Source of the DNA: Lachnospiraceae bacterium
GTDB taxonomy: Bacteria; Bacillota_A; Clostridia; Lachnospirales; Lachnospiraceae
NCBI GenBank assembly: GCA_017652545.1
Contig: JAGCAV010000473.1
Coordinates: 1 to 5,604, forward strand
Length of the DNA: 5,604 nucleotides
Reading direction: 5' to 3'
Below, piece by piece: positions 1-5,604 of this stretch. The position numbers and the translations under genes were made by a program. Positions within the stretch are counted from its first letter, which is position 1, and each line of letters begins with the position of its first letter. The notes under the pieces are model-generated. The model saw only the letters and a list, made by a program, of their open reading frames with translations. It made no database searches and was not told the origin of the DNA.

Positions 1-1
1 C

Positions 2-1069
2 CTCGAGATCCTCAAGGCGATCTCGTGCAACCCGTCTGTTCTGATCCTGGACGAGCCGACATCAAGTCTGACAGACAATGAAAGCGAGGCCCTGTTTGCC
101 TACATCCGCAGGCTGAAGGAAAAGGGCACATCATTCATTTATATTTCCCACCACCTTGATGAGATCTTCCGGATCTGCGACAGCATCTCCATTCTGAAGG
201 ACGGGAAATTCGTCTGCCGCGCGGAGGTGGCCGATATTGACCAGCCCTTCATCGTCCGGAACATGGTGGGAAGAGAGATCAAGGACGAGTACGGCAGCAG
301 GGACAGGAGCAGAAAGCCCGGTGATGTCGTATTCGAAGCGCAGAAGGTAGGACGTGTCAGTGAATTCGCAAATGTGGATTTCAAACTGCACAAAGGCGAG
401 ATCGTAGGCGTCTTCGGACTGGTAGGCGCCGGCCGGACCGAACTGGCTTCCTCCTTTGTCGGGCTGACGCAGCCGGAGACAGGCACACTCCTGTATGAGG
501 GAAAACCGGTCAAAATCAAGAGCGTCAGGCAGGCGATCTCCATGGGGATGGCCTATGTGTCCGAGGACCGGAAAAACAGCGGCCTGTTCCTGAAAAAGAC
601 GATCCAGGAAAACATCGTCGCAAACAAGCTGGGAAAGATCAGCAAAGGTCCTTTCGTGTCGAAAGCCCTGGGTGATAAACGGGCAGACGAGGCGATCGAC
701 AGATATTCCATCGCCTGTTCGGCCAAGGAACAGACTGTCGGTGACCTGTCCGGCGGAAATCAGCAGAAGGTACTGGTCGCTGAATGGCTGAGTGATGTGC
801 CGAAGATCCTGATCGTCGACGAACCCACAAAGGGCATCGATGTCGGGTCGCGTTCCCAGATCTACGGTTTCCTGAATGAACTCGCGGACCAGGGAACTGC
901 GGTCATGATGATCTCATCGGACCTGATGGAGATCATCGGCATGAGCGACCGGGTCGTAGTCATGAGAGACGGATTTGTGGTCGGTGAGGTCGCAAAAGAG
1001 GACATGACAGAAGAAAACATACTGTCCATCGCGACCGGCGTAAGTGAAGAAGGGAGAATAACATCATGA
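2..1069 (+). CDS. CUT2-family sugar ABC transporter ATP-binding protein (RbsA/MglA/XylG-like), 5' truncated by window edge
   Basis: This is the cytoplasmic ATPase that powers uptake of a monosaccharide or related compound through the permease encoded next. Only the last 355 residues are present. Family members are about 500 residues, so roughly 145 N-terminal residues lie upstream. The frame is open from base 2. The end of the first nucleotide-binding domain is visible: Walker B LILDEPTSSL (bases 41-70) and the H-loop histidine in ISHH (149-151). A complete second domain follows: Walker A-like GLVGAGRTE (416-442), signature LSGGNQQK (746-769), Walker B ILIVDEP (806-826) and SSD at the H-loop position (914-922). 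The second Walker A has Arg where Lys is usual and the second H-loop lacks His. Both are normal for RbsA-type proteins, whose second site is degenerate. The stop overlaps the permease start (ATGA, 1066-1069), indicating translational coupling. Family assignment is firm; the substrate (ribose, galactose, xylose or other) cannot be read from this sequence. Confidence 0.96.
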   Translation, partial: LEILKAISCNPSVLILDEPTSSLTDNESEALFAYIRRLKEKGTSFIYISHHLDEIFRICDSISILKDGKFVCRAEVADIDQPFIVRNMVGREIKDEYGSRDRSRKPGDVVFEAQKVGRVSEFANVDFKLHKGEIVGVFGLVGAGRTELASSFVGLTQPETGTLLYEGKPVKIKSVRQAISMGMAYVSEDRKNSGLFLKKTIQENIVANKLGKISKGPFVSKALGDKRADEAIDRYSIACSAKEQTVGDLSGGNQQKVLVAEWLSDVPKILIVDEPTKGIDVGSRSQIYGFLNELADQGTAVMMISSDLMEIIGMSDRVVVMRDGFVVGEVAKEDMTEENILSIATGVSEEGRITS

Positions 1070-2049
1070 GATTTCTGAAAAACCTGGTCCGGCAGAGAGA
1101 ATTTACGATCGTAGCCGTGATTATTTCGATCTGTATCGTGATGTCCTTTGTCTCTCCGATCTTCATGACATTCGGAAATATAAAGGCATTACTGATGGGT
1201 GTCGCCACCACGGGTCTGATCGGCGTTTCCATGTGTATCCTGATGGTCAGCGGCGGCATTGACATGTCTGTCGGATCGGTGATGGGCTTCTCCGCGGTCA
1301 TCACCGGCATGATGCTCAAAGCACACTGCCCGATCATCCTTTCCATCCTGACCGGCCTGCTCGTCGGCGCGAGCATCGGAACGCTGAACGGTTTTATCGT
1401 CTGCAAGGTCGGGATCAGCGCATTCATCACAACGCTTGCCGGACTGAACATGTACAGGGGTCTGACGTATGTCATTACCCACGGTTTCCATCAGTCGGAT
1501 CTTGGCGCCAGGTTTAACCTGATCGGCCAGAGTACCCTGTTCGGCATCCAGCTTCCGGTCTACTACTGCATCATTTACGTGATCATCGGCGACATTCTCC
1601 TGCGCCGCTCCAGATTTTTCAGGCAGAGCTACTATGTGGGCAGCAATGCCAAGGCGGCAAGGGTGTCAGGCATCAATACCGATCTGGTGCTGATGTTCAA
1701 CTATGCCATGACCGGATTCTCGGCAGCGCTCGCAGGCATCATCTATGCATCCAGAAGCGGATCCGCTTCCGTAACAGCCGGCCAGGGCATGGAGGTCAAG
1801 GTCATCACGGCCGTGATCATCGGCGGTGCCAGTATGGCCGGCGGCGAAGGTTCCGTCATCGGTGCCTTCTTCGGCGCATTCCTGACCAGCCTGATCATGA
1901 ACGTGCTGACGCTTTTGAGTATCGATGTCAACTGGCAGCAGTTTGTGGTCGGTGCCACCCTGCTGATCGCTGTCATGATCGATACGCTGAACAACAAACG
2001 GAGGATGAATCAGATCAGAAAGCAGTCCCGCAGGGCAAGAGTGGATTGA
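1066..2049 (+). CDS. CUT2-family sugar ABC transporter permease (RbsC/XylH-like)
   Basis: This 327-residue integral membrane protein forms the translocation channel of the sugar importer and works with the preceding ATPase. Its length is normal for BPD_transp_2 permeases. Hydrophobic segments run through most of the chain, roughly residues 14-34, 42-60, 88-112, 117-137, 160-180, 208-228, 245-288 and 292-307. Family motifs are GGIDMSVGS (63-71), GTLNGFIVCKVGISAFITTL (105-124), the cytoplasmic coupling-type loop VGSNAKAARVSGIN (191-204) and GGASMAGGEGSVIGAFFGA (253-271). The C-terminus is short and strongly basic (KRRMNQIRKQSRRAR), as expected for a cytoplasmic tail. The ATG at 1066 is supported by GGGAG at 1052-1056, nine bases upstream, and by the 4-bp overlap with the ATPase stop. 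No binding-protein gene follows, so it probably lies upstream of the window. Family is certain; substrate is unknown. Confidence 0.96.
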   Translation: MRFLKNLVRQREFTIVAVIISICIVMSFVSPIFMTFGNIKALLMGVATTGLIGVSMCILMVSGGIDMSVGSVMGFSAVITGMMLKAHCPIILSILTGLLVGASIGTLNGFIVCKVGISAFITTLAGLNMYRGLTYVITHGFHQSDLGARFNLIGQSTLFGIQLPVYYCIIYVIIGDILLRRSRFFRQSYYVGSNAKAARVSGINTDLVLMFNYAMTGFSAALAGIIYASRSGSASVTAGQGMEVKVITAVIIGGASMAGGEGSVIGAFFGAFLTSLIMNVLTLLSIDVNWQQFVVGATLLIAVMIDTLNNKRRMNQIRKQSRRARVD

Positions 2050-2065
2050 CGATCCGGACCCGGCA

Positions 2066-2083
2066 CAAGGTCACACAAAGTCA
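2066..2083 (+). promoter_or_regulatory. Candidate operator: 8-bp direct repeat with 10-bp period
   Basis: CAAGGTCA (2066-2073) is followed by CAAAGTCA (2076-2083), matching at 7 of 8 positions and offset by exactly 10 bp, one DNA turn. It lies about 50-70 bp upstream of the transcription start predicted from the -10 element at 2122-2127. AraC-type regulators often bind direct repeats on one face of the helix in such positions, so this is a possible site for the AraC-type regulator encoded downstream. The repeat is seen directly; its function is inference, and a short repeat like this can occur by chance. Confidence 0.3.
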
Positions 2084-2088
2084 TCCCC

Positions 2089-2113
2089 TGCTCCTCTTAT
2101 CATAAAGGGAGCA
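2089..2113 (+). repeat. 25-bp imperfect inverted repeat in the intergenic region
   Basis: The arms TGCTCCTCTTA and TAAAGGGAGCA pair over 11 positions around a 3-base loop (TCA), with one G-T wobble and one C-A mismatch. It lies 40 bp after the permease stop and ends 5 bp before the TG of the extended -10 element. It could be an operator overlapping the -35 region, or an RNA hairpin marking the 3' end of the transporter transcript. There is no T-run after it on either strand, so it is not a standard intrinsic terminator. Confidence 0.45.
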
Positions 2114-2118
2114 TACTG

Positions 2119-2127
2119 TGATAGAAT
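2119..2127 (+). promoter_or_regulatory. Candidate extended -10 promoter for the kinase-regulator operon
   Basis: TGATAGAAT contains the extended -10 dinucleotide TG, one spacer base, and TAGAAT, which matches TATAAT at 5 of 6 positions. No good -35 hexamer is seen 16-18 bp upstream (the region reads roughly TATCATAA), which is tolerable for an extended -10 promoter or an activator-dependent one. Transcription would start near 2134, leaving a leader of about 140 bases before the kinase ATG. It would give the two-component genes a promoter separate from that of the transporter. Prediction from sequence alone. Confidence 0.4.
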
Positions 2128-2238
2128 ACAACTGGTACATGCATCCGGAAATGACGGACTGTGAATGCTTGTGCGATCCGACACAGACAGGTGAAGGGCA
2201 CAGGTGTTGGCAGGCCGTCTATTCGCAGTGTAACGGGC

Positions 2239-2253
2239 CGGGGACGGGCCCCG
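2239..2253 (+). repeat. GC-rich hairpin just upstream of the kinase ribosome binding site
   Basis: CGGGG (2239-2243) and CCCCG (2249-2253) can pair across a 5-base loop. An alternative pairing is GGGCC (2235-2239) with GGCCC (2247-2251). ACGGGCC also occurs twice (2233-2239 and 2244-2250). The element ends 4 bases before the Shine-Dalgarno sequence at 2258 and is not followed by a T-run, so it is not a terminator. It might modestly influence translation of the kinase; it could also be incidental. Confidence 0.25.
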
Positions 2254-2257
2254 AATC

Positions 2258-2266
2258 AGGAAGAGG
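2258..2266 (+). promoter_or_regulatory. Ribosome binding site that sets the kinase start
   Basis: The purine run AGGAAGAGG lies 8 bases before the ATG at 2275. The frame is also open upstream to a GTG at 2161, but that GTG has no comparable site and would add 38 residues rich in Arg, Gly and Gln with no hydrophobic segment. The ATG at 2275 instead puts a short basic stretch directly before the first membrane helix, as expected for a sensor kinase. Confidence 0.8.
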
Positions 2267-2274
2267 CACAGTTT

Positions 2275-3732
2275 ATGAGGTTCACGATCAGGAGAAAGAT
2301 CCTGTTTTTCTTTATATTGCTGATCAGCATTCTCCTGGGCGTTTTCTGGATGCTGCTGGCGCAGATGAATGCGTCCATCTCCATGATGCAGCATCATATG
2401 AGTGCCAGTGAATCGGTGTCCGGAATCGTCTCGATCCTGCGGAACATGGACAGGTCGCTCCAGAAGTTCATGTATACGGATACGGACTTTTACCTGGAAG
2501 ATTATTACGGCTTCTTTTCCCAGCTCAAAAGAAGCACGGCCGAGCTGGACAGCTATATCGACGAGTATGATTCGACGAATGCGGTCAGAAATACAAAGGC
2601 GGTTATTGAACAGTACATCGGCCAGTACGGCGCCGATTCCGTGAAGGACCTGCAGGAAGCGTCCCCGCTTGTCCTGAACACCATGGAGGATAACCTGAAC
2701 TACACGCTGGACTCCGTGATCAACAGCAGTTCCAGAAAAACGACAAGGGATATGATGGAGGATTACGACGCGTATCTGCGGCTTCAGAGGAGGATCTTCA
2801 TCACACTGATCTTTATCAGCGTCATGGCTGTTCTACTGGCCCTGATCCTGTCGAGCCGCCTGACAAAACCCATCAGTGAACTGACCGGAAAAATGCAGTC
2901 CCTCGCGGAAGGGGATTTCCAGGTGGGAAAACTGGACATCCGCACCAGCGATGAGATTCAGGTGATCAGCGAGAAGTTCAACGAAATGACCGACGCGATC
3001 AATGCCTATGTGCAGCGGATCAACCAGCTGTCGCTGGAGCAGCAGCATTCCGTTGAACTGCGGAGCGCGGCGCAGCTGATGCAGCTCAAGACCCTGCAGG
3101 CACAGATCAGCCCCCATTTCCTTTACAATACGCTCAATGCCGGCGCGGCGCTGGCCATGCAGGAGGACGCGGACAAGACAGGGGTGTTCCTGGTCCAGCT
3201 CTCAAGGCTTTTCCGGTACAATCTTGCCGAGATCAGCCTGGACACGACATTCGAGGAAGAGGTCCGGCACGTTGACCTGTATATGGAGATCATCAATCTG
3301 AGATATGCCGGAAAGATCCGGTATCACAAATCGATCGAGGACGCGTGCAATCCCGTGACCATCCCCCGTATGATCCTGCAGCCGATCGTTGAGAACTCGA
3401 TCCTGCACGGACTGCCCCGCTCCGCTGAGGGTGCGGAGATCAAGATCAGCGCGCGGATCGAAGACGGGCTGCTGCACATTGAAGTCTATGACAACGGGAG
3501 CGGTATGGACCAGGAGACCATATCGGCCATTCTTGATGAGCGCTCACCGATGCGCCCCAACCAGACCTCCGGACTGGGACTGAACAATATCATCAACCGT
3601 CTTGAACTGTATTACCAGTCTGAAAATGTGGTGCAGATCGAAAGCGAAAAGGGAAAATACACGAAAGTTATTCTGACAATTCCTTTGCAGAGACAGCGGC
3701 CGGAATGCGCCGTGCAGGCTGATCCCGCCTGA
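2275..3732 (+). CDS. Membrane sensor histidine kinase, LytS/YesM family
   Basis: This 485-residue kinase senses an extracellular signal and phosphorylates the response regulator encoded 11 bases downstream. Membrane helix 1 spans about residues 9-29, preceded by basic RFTIRRK. An extracellular region follows, about 31-171, rich in predicted helix and without obvious beta-rich Cache character. Membrane helix 2 is about 173-193. A HAMP linker follows, about 194-245 (KPISELTGKMQSLAEGDF), then a coiled linker to about 275. The His_kinase domain carries the phospho-acceptor H281 in QISPHFLYNTLN. The ATPase domain has the N-box with N374 (QPIVENSILHG), the D406 box (DNGSGM) and the GLGL box (433-436). 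All catalytic motifs are intact. YesM-type kinases that regulate sugar uptake often have a larger Cache ectodomain; this shorter one recalls LytS-type kinases that read a sugar-binding protein. Pairing with the next gene is very likely; the ligand is unknown. The start is set by the ribosome binding site at 2258-2266. Confidence 0.95.
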   Translation: MRFTIRRKILFFFILLISILLGVFWMLLAQMNASISMMQHHMSASESVSGIVSILRNMDRSLQKFMYTDTDFYLEDYYGFFSQLKRSTAELDSYIDEYDSTNAVRNTKAVIEQYIGQYGADSVKDLQEASPLVLNTMEDNLNYTLDSVINSSSRKTTRDMMEDYDAYLRLQRRIFITLIFISVMAVLLALILSSRLTKPISELTGKMQSLAEGDFQVGKLDIRTSDEIQVISEKFNEMTDAINAYVQRINQLSLEQQHSVELRSAAQLMQLKTLQAQISPHFLYNTLNAGAALAMQEDADKTGVFLVQLSRLFRYNLAEISLDTTFEEEVRHVDLYMEIINLRYAGKIRYHKSIEDACNPVTIPRMILQPIVENSILHGLPRSAEGAEIKISARIEDGLLHIEVYDNGSGMDQETISAILDERSPMRPNQTSGLGLNNIINRLELYYQSENVVQIESEKGKYTKVILTIPLQRQRPECAVQADPA

Positions 3733-3743
3733 GTGGAGTCGTT

Positions 3744-5255
3744 ATGTATAAAATTCTGATTGTGGATGATGAGTCGATCATCGTAGAATCATGCAAACTG
3801 ATCATTGAGAAAGAGATGGGCGAGCGGTTCACCGTGTACAAGGCTTTTTCCGGGGAAGAGGCCTTAAAGCAGATCATGCAGGAAAACATCAGCATTGTCC
3901 TGACAGACATCCTGATGCCCGGCATGAACGGACTGGAACTGATCAGGCGGTCGCATGAAGCCGGACGGTATCCTTCGTTTATTCTGATCACGGCCTACGA
4001 TGATTTTGACTATGCCAAAAAGGCGATCAGTCTCGGCGCGACAGACTACATCCTGAAGCCGATCAACAAAGCGATCGTGATCGAATGCCTGAAGCGCGCG
4101 GCGGACATGCTGGATAAGGAGCAGGCTGACAGGAACAGGATCAGCAGATATGAGGAGGAACACAACAGGCTGGTTCCCTTTATCGAAAAGCGGCTCGTCG
4201 AGATGGCGCTCTACAGCACCGGCAGAAAGAATGAGATCACGTATTACGCATCCATGCTTGACATGGACTTTTCCTCGGGAACCGCTGCCTGCATACACTG
4301 CAGCGACGGATCGGGCATGAGCAAGGTGATCGCCTACATCCGGGACAAGAAGAAATGCGCGGCGGACATTCTGGCATCTGACCACTTCGTCCTGCTGTTT
4401 CCGGGTGAGAGGACGGTGCCGGATCAGGAAACAAAGGAACAGCTGGAGAGCATCCTTTCCAGAACGGTCGATTCCTTTTCCAGGCAGGGGATCGAGATCT
4501 CATACGGGATCGGCGACAGATGGACAGACGCAGACGGGATACGCCTGTCCTACCAGCAGGCAAGGGACAGGCTGCGCCTGGCGGGATCCACGCCGTTCTC
4601 CCATACGGTTGAAAACGAGTTTGCCGGCCTGCTTGCCCAGGGGGATGTCAGGTGCAAGGACCGCTTCGGTGAACTCTACGAACGGTATTACAGAAAATAT
4701 GACTCGGATACGGCTGCCCTGAAGAAAGCGCTCTCCCCGCTGATCAAAATCGTCCTGGAGTCGTTTTCCGAGCATTATGACAGTGATTACATAAAGGACC
4801 AGGAGACGCACCTGAAGGAGATCCCCTCGGCGGACCTGCTGCGCGAATATCTGGTCTCCATGATCGACACGGCCTGCAGGGATAACCGCAGCGTGTATAT
4901 GAAGAACAGTGACCAGATCGTCGAGAAGGTCGCGAAATATGTCAGGGAGCACTATGCCGACAGCCTGATGCTGGAAGACCTGACGCAGCGCTTCAACTAC
5001 AGCATGGCCTATCTGAGCCACATTTTTCACAAGAAGCGTGGAAAGACCCTCTCGGAATACATCACGGAAGTGAGGATGGAAAAGGCCAACGAACTCCTTG
5101 TCGACACATCGCTGTCCATACAGGAGATCGGCGAGCGGGTCGGGTATCGGAATTCCAATTATTTCAGCAGGAAATATAAAAAGCGGTTTGGCATGACGCC
5201 GACAGAATACGCACAGGAGAAAAGAAAGGAAAGGGAGGATCAGCAAAATGGATGA
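3744..5255 (+). CDS. Response regulator, YesN type: receiver plus AraC-family DNA-binding domain
   Basis: This 503-residue cytoplasmic transcription regulator is the partner of the preceding kinase. The receiver domain occupies about residues 1-122, with acidic pair D8/D9, phospho-acceptor D55 (VLTDILMPGMNG), T83 and K105 (DYILKP), all intact. Residues about 123-150 look like a coiled linker. A central region of about 150-385 is less conserved; its ISYGIGDRW...IRLSYQQARDRLRL segment (252-279) resembles the GGDEF-like domain of CdaR/PucR-type regulators, but without a catalytic GGDEF motif. The C-terminal AraC domain covers about 390-492 with two helix-turn-helix units (about 408-452 and 457-491), including the signature IQEIGERVGYRNSNYFSRKYKKRFGMTP. 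TGGAG at 3734-3738, five bases before the ATG, supports the start. The kinase stop is 11 bases upstream and the next gene overlaps the last 8 bases, so all three probably share a transcript. Likely targets are the adjacent transporter and its own operon (inference). Confidence 0.95.
   Translation: MYKILIVDDESIIVESCKLIIEKEMGERFTVYKAFSGEEALKQIMQENISIVLTDILMPGMNGLELIRRSHEAGRYPSFILITAYDDFDYAKKAISLGATDYILKPINKAIVIECLKRAADMLDKEQADRNRISRYEEEHNRLVPFIEKRLVEMALYSTGRKNEITYYASMLDMDFSSGTAACIHCSDGSGMSKVIAYIRDKKKCAADILASDHFVLLFPGERTVPDQETKEQLESILSRTVDSFSRQGIEISYGIGDRWTDADGIRLSYQQARDRLRLAGSTPFSHTVENEFAGLLAQGDVRCKDRFGELYERYYRKYDSDTAALKKALSPLIKIVLESFSEHYDSDYIKDQETHLKEIPSADLLREYLVSMIDTACRDNRSVYMKNSDQIVEKVAKYVREHYADSLMLEDLTQRFNYSMAYLSHIFHKKRGKTLSEYITEVRMEKANELLVDTSLSIQEIGERVGYRNSNYFSRKYKKRFGMTPTEYAQEKRKEREDQQNG
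5233..5238 (+). promoter_or_regulatory. Ribosome binding site for the UroD-like gene, inside the regulator gene
   Basis: GGGAGG lies nine bases before the ATG at 5248, within the last codons of the response regulator. It favours this ATG over the in-frame ATG at 5257, which would be 18 bases away. Together with the 8-bp gene overlap it points to coupled translation of the regulator and the UroD-like protein. Confidence 0.75.
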
Positions 5256-5604
5256 GATGAGCAGAAAAGAACGGCTTCTGGCGGCGATGAGAAGACAGCC
5301 CTGTGACAGGCTGCCCACTCAGCTCGATTTTTCACCGAAAATGCTCGATATAATGTGCGACTGCTTTGACAAGCCCAGGAGAGGAGAAGAAGAACTTCTG
5401 GATGTCACGGACAATCATCTGGTCTACGGCTTCCTGAATGACACCTTCGGCATGATCAGAAAGCGTCAGCTGCCGCCTGAGCAGATCGCGCTGGACAACT
5501 GGAAGTGCGGCTTCGACATGTGGCAGGAGGGCATCTCGCCTCAGGTCTATCCGCTCGCGGATTTTGAAAACGCGATCAAAACCTATGAGTTCCCGGATCC
5601 GAAC
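5248..5604 (+). CDS. Uroporphyrinogen decarboxylase (URO-D) superfamily protein, not canonical HemE; 3' truncated by window edge
   Basis: The first 119 residues are present; full-length family members are about 330-400 residues. The N-terminus MSRKERLLAAMRRQPCDRLP (from residue 4) is the typical opening of URO-D-superfamily paralogues (R-E-R-x-x-x-A-x-x-x-x-x-x-D-R-x-P). The later DNWKCG (83-88) and YEFPDPN (113-119) match the D-x-W-G-x-x-W and Y-x-W/F-P-D-P pattern of uncharacterised members related to corrinoid methyltransferases. The RQAGRY motif that binds substrate carboxylates in HemE is absent after the DRLP segment, where TQLDFSP appears instead. Haem synthesis is therefore unlikely. 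Superfamily relatives include MtaA/MtbA/CmuA methyltransferases and demethylases acting on methoxylated compounds. The position behind a sugar-sensing two-component system suggests a role in using the imported compound, which is inference. The metal-binding and active-site residues are beyond the window edge, so activity cannot be judged. Confidence 0.82.
   Translation, partial: MDEMSRKERLLAAMRRQPCDRLPTQLDFSPKMLDIMCDCFDKPRRGEEELLDVTDNHLVYGFLNDTFGMIRKRQLPPEQIALDNWKCGFDMWQEGISPQVYPLADFENAIKTYEFPDPN

Noticed and set aside
416..442. Loss of the Walker A lysine in the second ATPase domain as a sign of a broken gene
   Set aside because: Arg in GLVGAGRTE and the missing H-loop His are standard in RbsA/MglA-type proteins; the domain is otherwise intact.
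227..1069. Internal ATG-like start that would make the ATPase a 280-residue protein
   Set aside because: The frame is open back to base 2 and encodes Walker B and the H-loop of the first domain, so the gene is truncated by the window, not short.
960..1475. 171-codon minus-strand open frame opposite the permease
   Set aside because: Hydrophobic repetitive composition mirrors the membrane-helix codons of the real permease; no independent support.
2046..2051. TTGACG at the permease stop as a -35 box
   Set aside because: No -10-like hexamer lies 16-18 bp downstream; the area reads GC-rich.
2161..2274. GTG at 2161 as an upstream start of the kinase, adding 38 residues
   Set aside because: It lacks a good ribosome binding site, the added residues show no signal or domain, and the ATG at 2275 has a strong site at proper spacing.
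3864..4385. 173-codon open frame on the minus strand opposite the regulator's receiver domain
   Set aside because: Shadow of the conserved receiver coding sequence; no recognisable motif.
4500..5318. 272-codon open frame on the minus strand opposite the response regulator
   Set aside because: It lies opposite an intact regulator with conserved receiver and AraC motifs, has no recognisable domain, and long antisense frames are expected in GC-rich coding DNA.
1..5604. CRISPR array, tRNA/rRNA genes, insertion sequences or attachment sites
   Set aside because: No regularly spaced repeats, tRNA-like cloverleaf, transposase coding or terminal inverted repeats were seen; almost all the sequence is accounted for by the five genes.

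Overview
The window reads left to right on the plus strand and holds five genes, two of them cut by the window edges. It looks like part of a carbohydrate-uptake and sensing locus from a Gram-positive Clostridia-type anaerobe, perhaps Lachnospiraceae-like. That placement is an inference from three things: a YesM/LytS-type kinase paired with a YesN-type AraC response regulator, strong GGAG-type ribosome binding sites, and tight gene packing in DNA of moderately high GC by eye. No taxonomic marker is present.

Region 1 (2-2049) is the end of a CUT2 (ribose/galactose/xylose type) sugar ABC transporter. It has the C-terminal ~355 residues of the two-domain ATPase, then the complete permease, joined by an ATGA overlap. 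The substrate-binding protein is not in the window and most likely lies upstream.

Region 2 (2050-2274) is a 225-bp gap. It carries what looks like a promoter region: an extended -10 element (TGATAGAAT), a 25-bp imperfect inverted repeat just upstream of it, and, further upstream, a one-helical-turn direct repeat CAAGGTCA/CAAAGTCA. No convincing rho-independent terminator is seen.

Region 3 (2275-5255) is a complete two-component system: a membrane histidine kinase with a short, apparently helical extracellular domain, and a response regulator with receiver, central and AraC-type DNA-binding regions. The next gene overlaps the regulator by 8 bp. It encodes the N-terminal 119 residues of a uroporphyrinogen-decarboxylase-superfamily protein that lacks the substrate-binding arginine motif of true HemE, so it is probably a paralogue such as a corrinoid/methyl-transfer type protein.

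Working model (inference): the transporter imports a sugar or sugar-like compound, the kinase senses it outside the cell, possibly through a binding protein as in the XylFII-LytS-YesN system of Clostridium beijerinckii, and the regulator controls the transporter and perhaps its own operon. The UroD-like protein is translationally linked to the regulator and may act on the imported compound. That last link is the least understood and most interesting part of the window.
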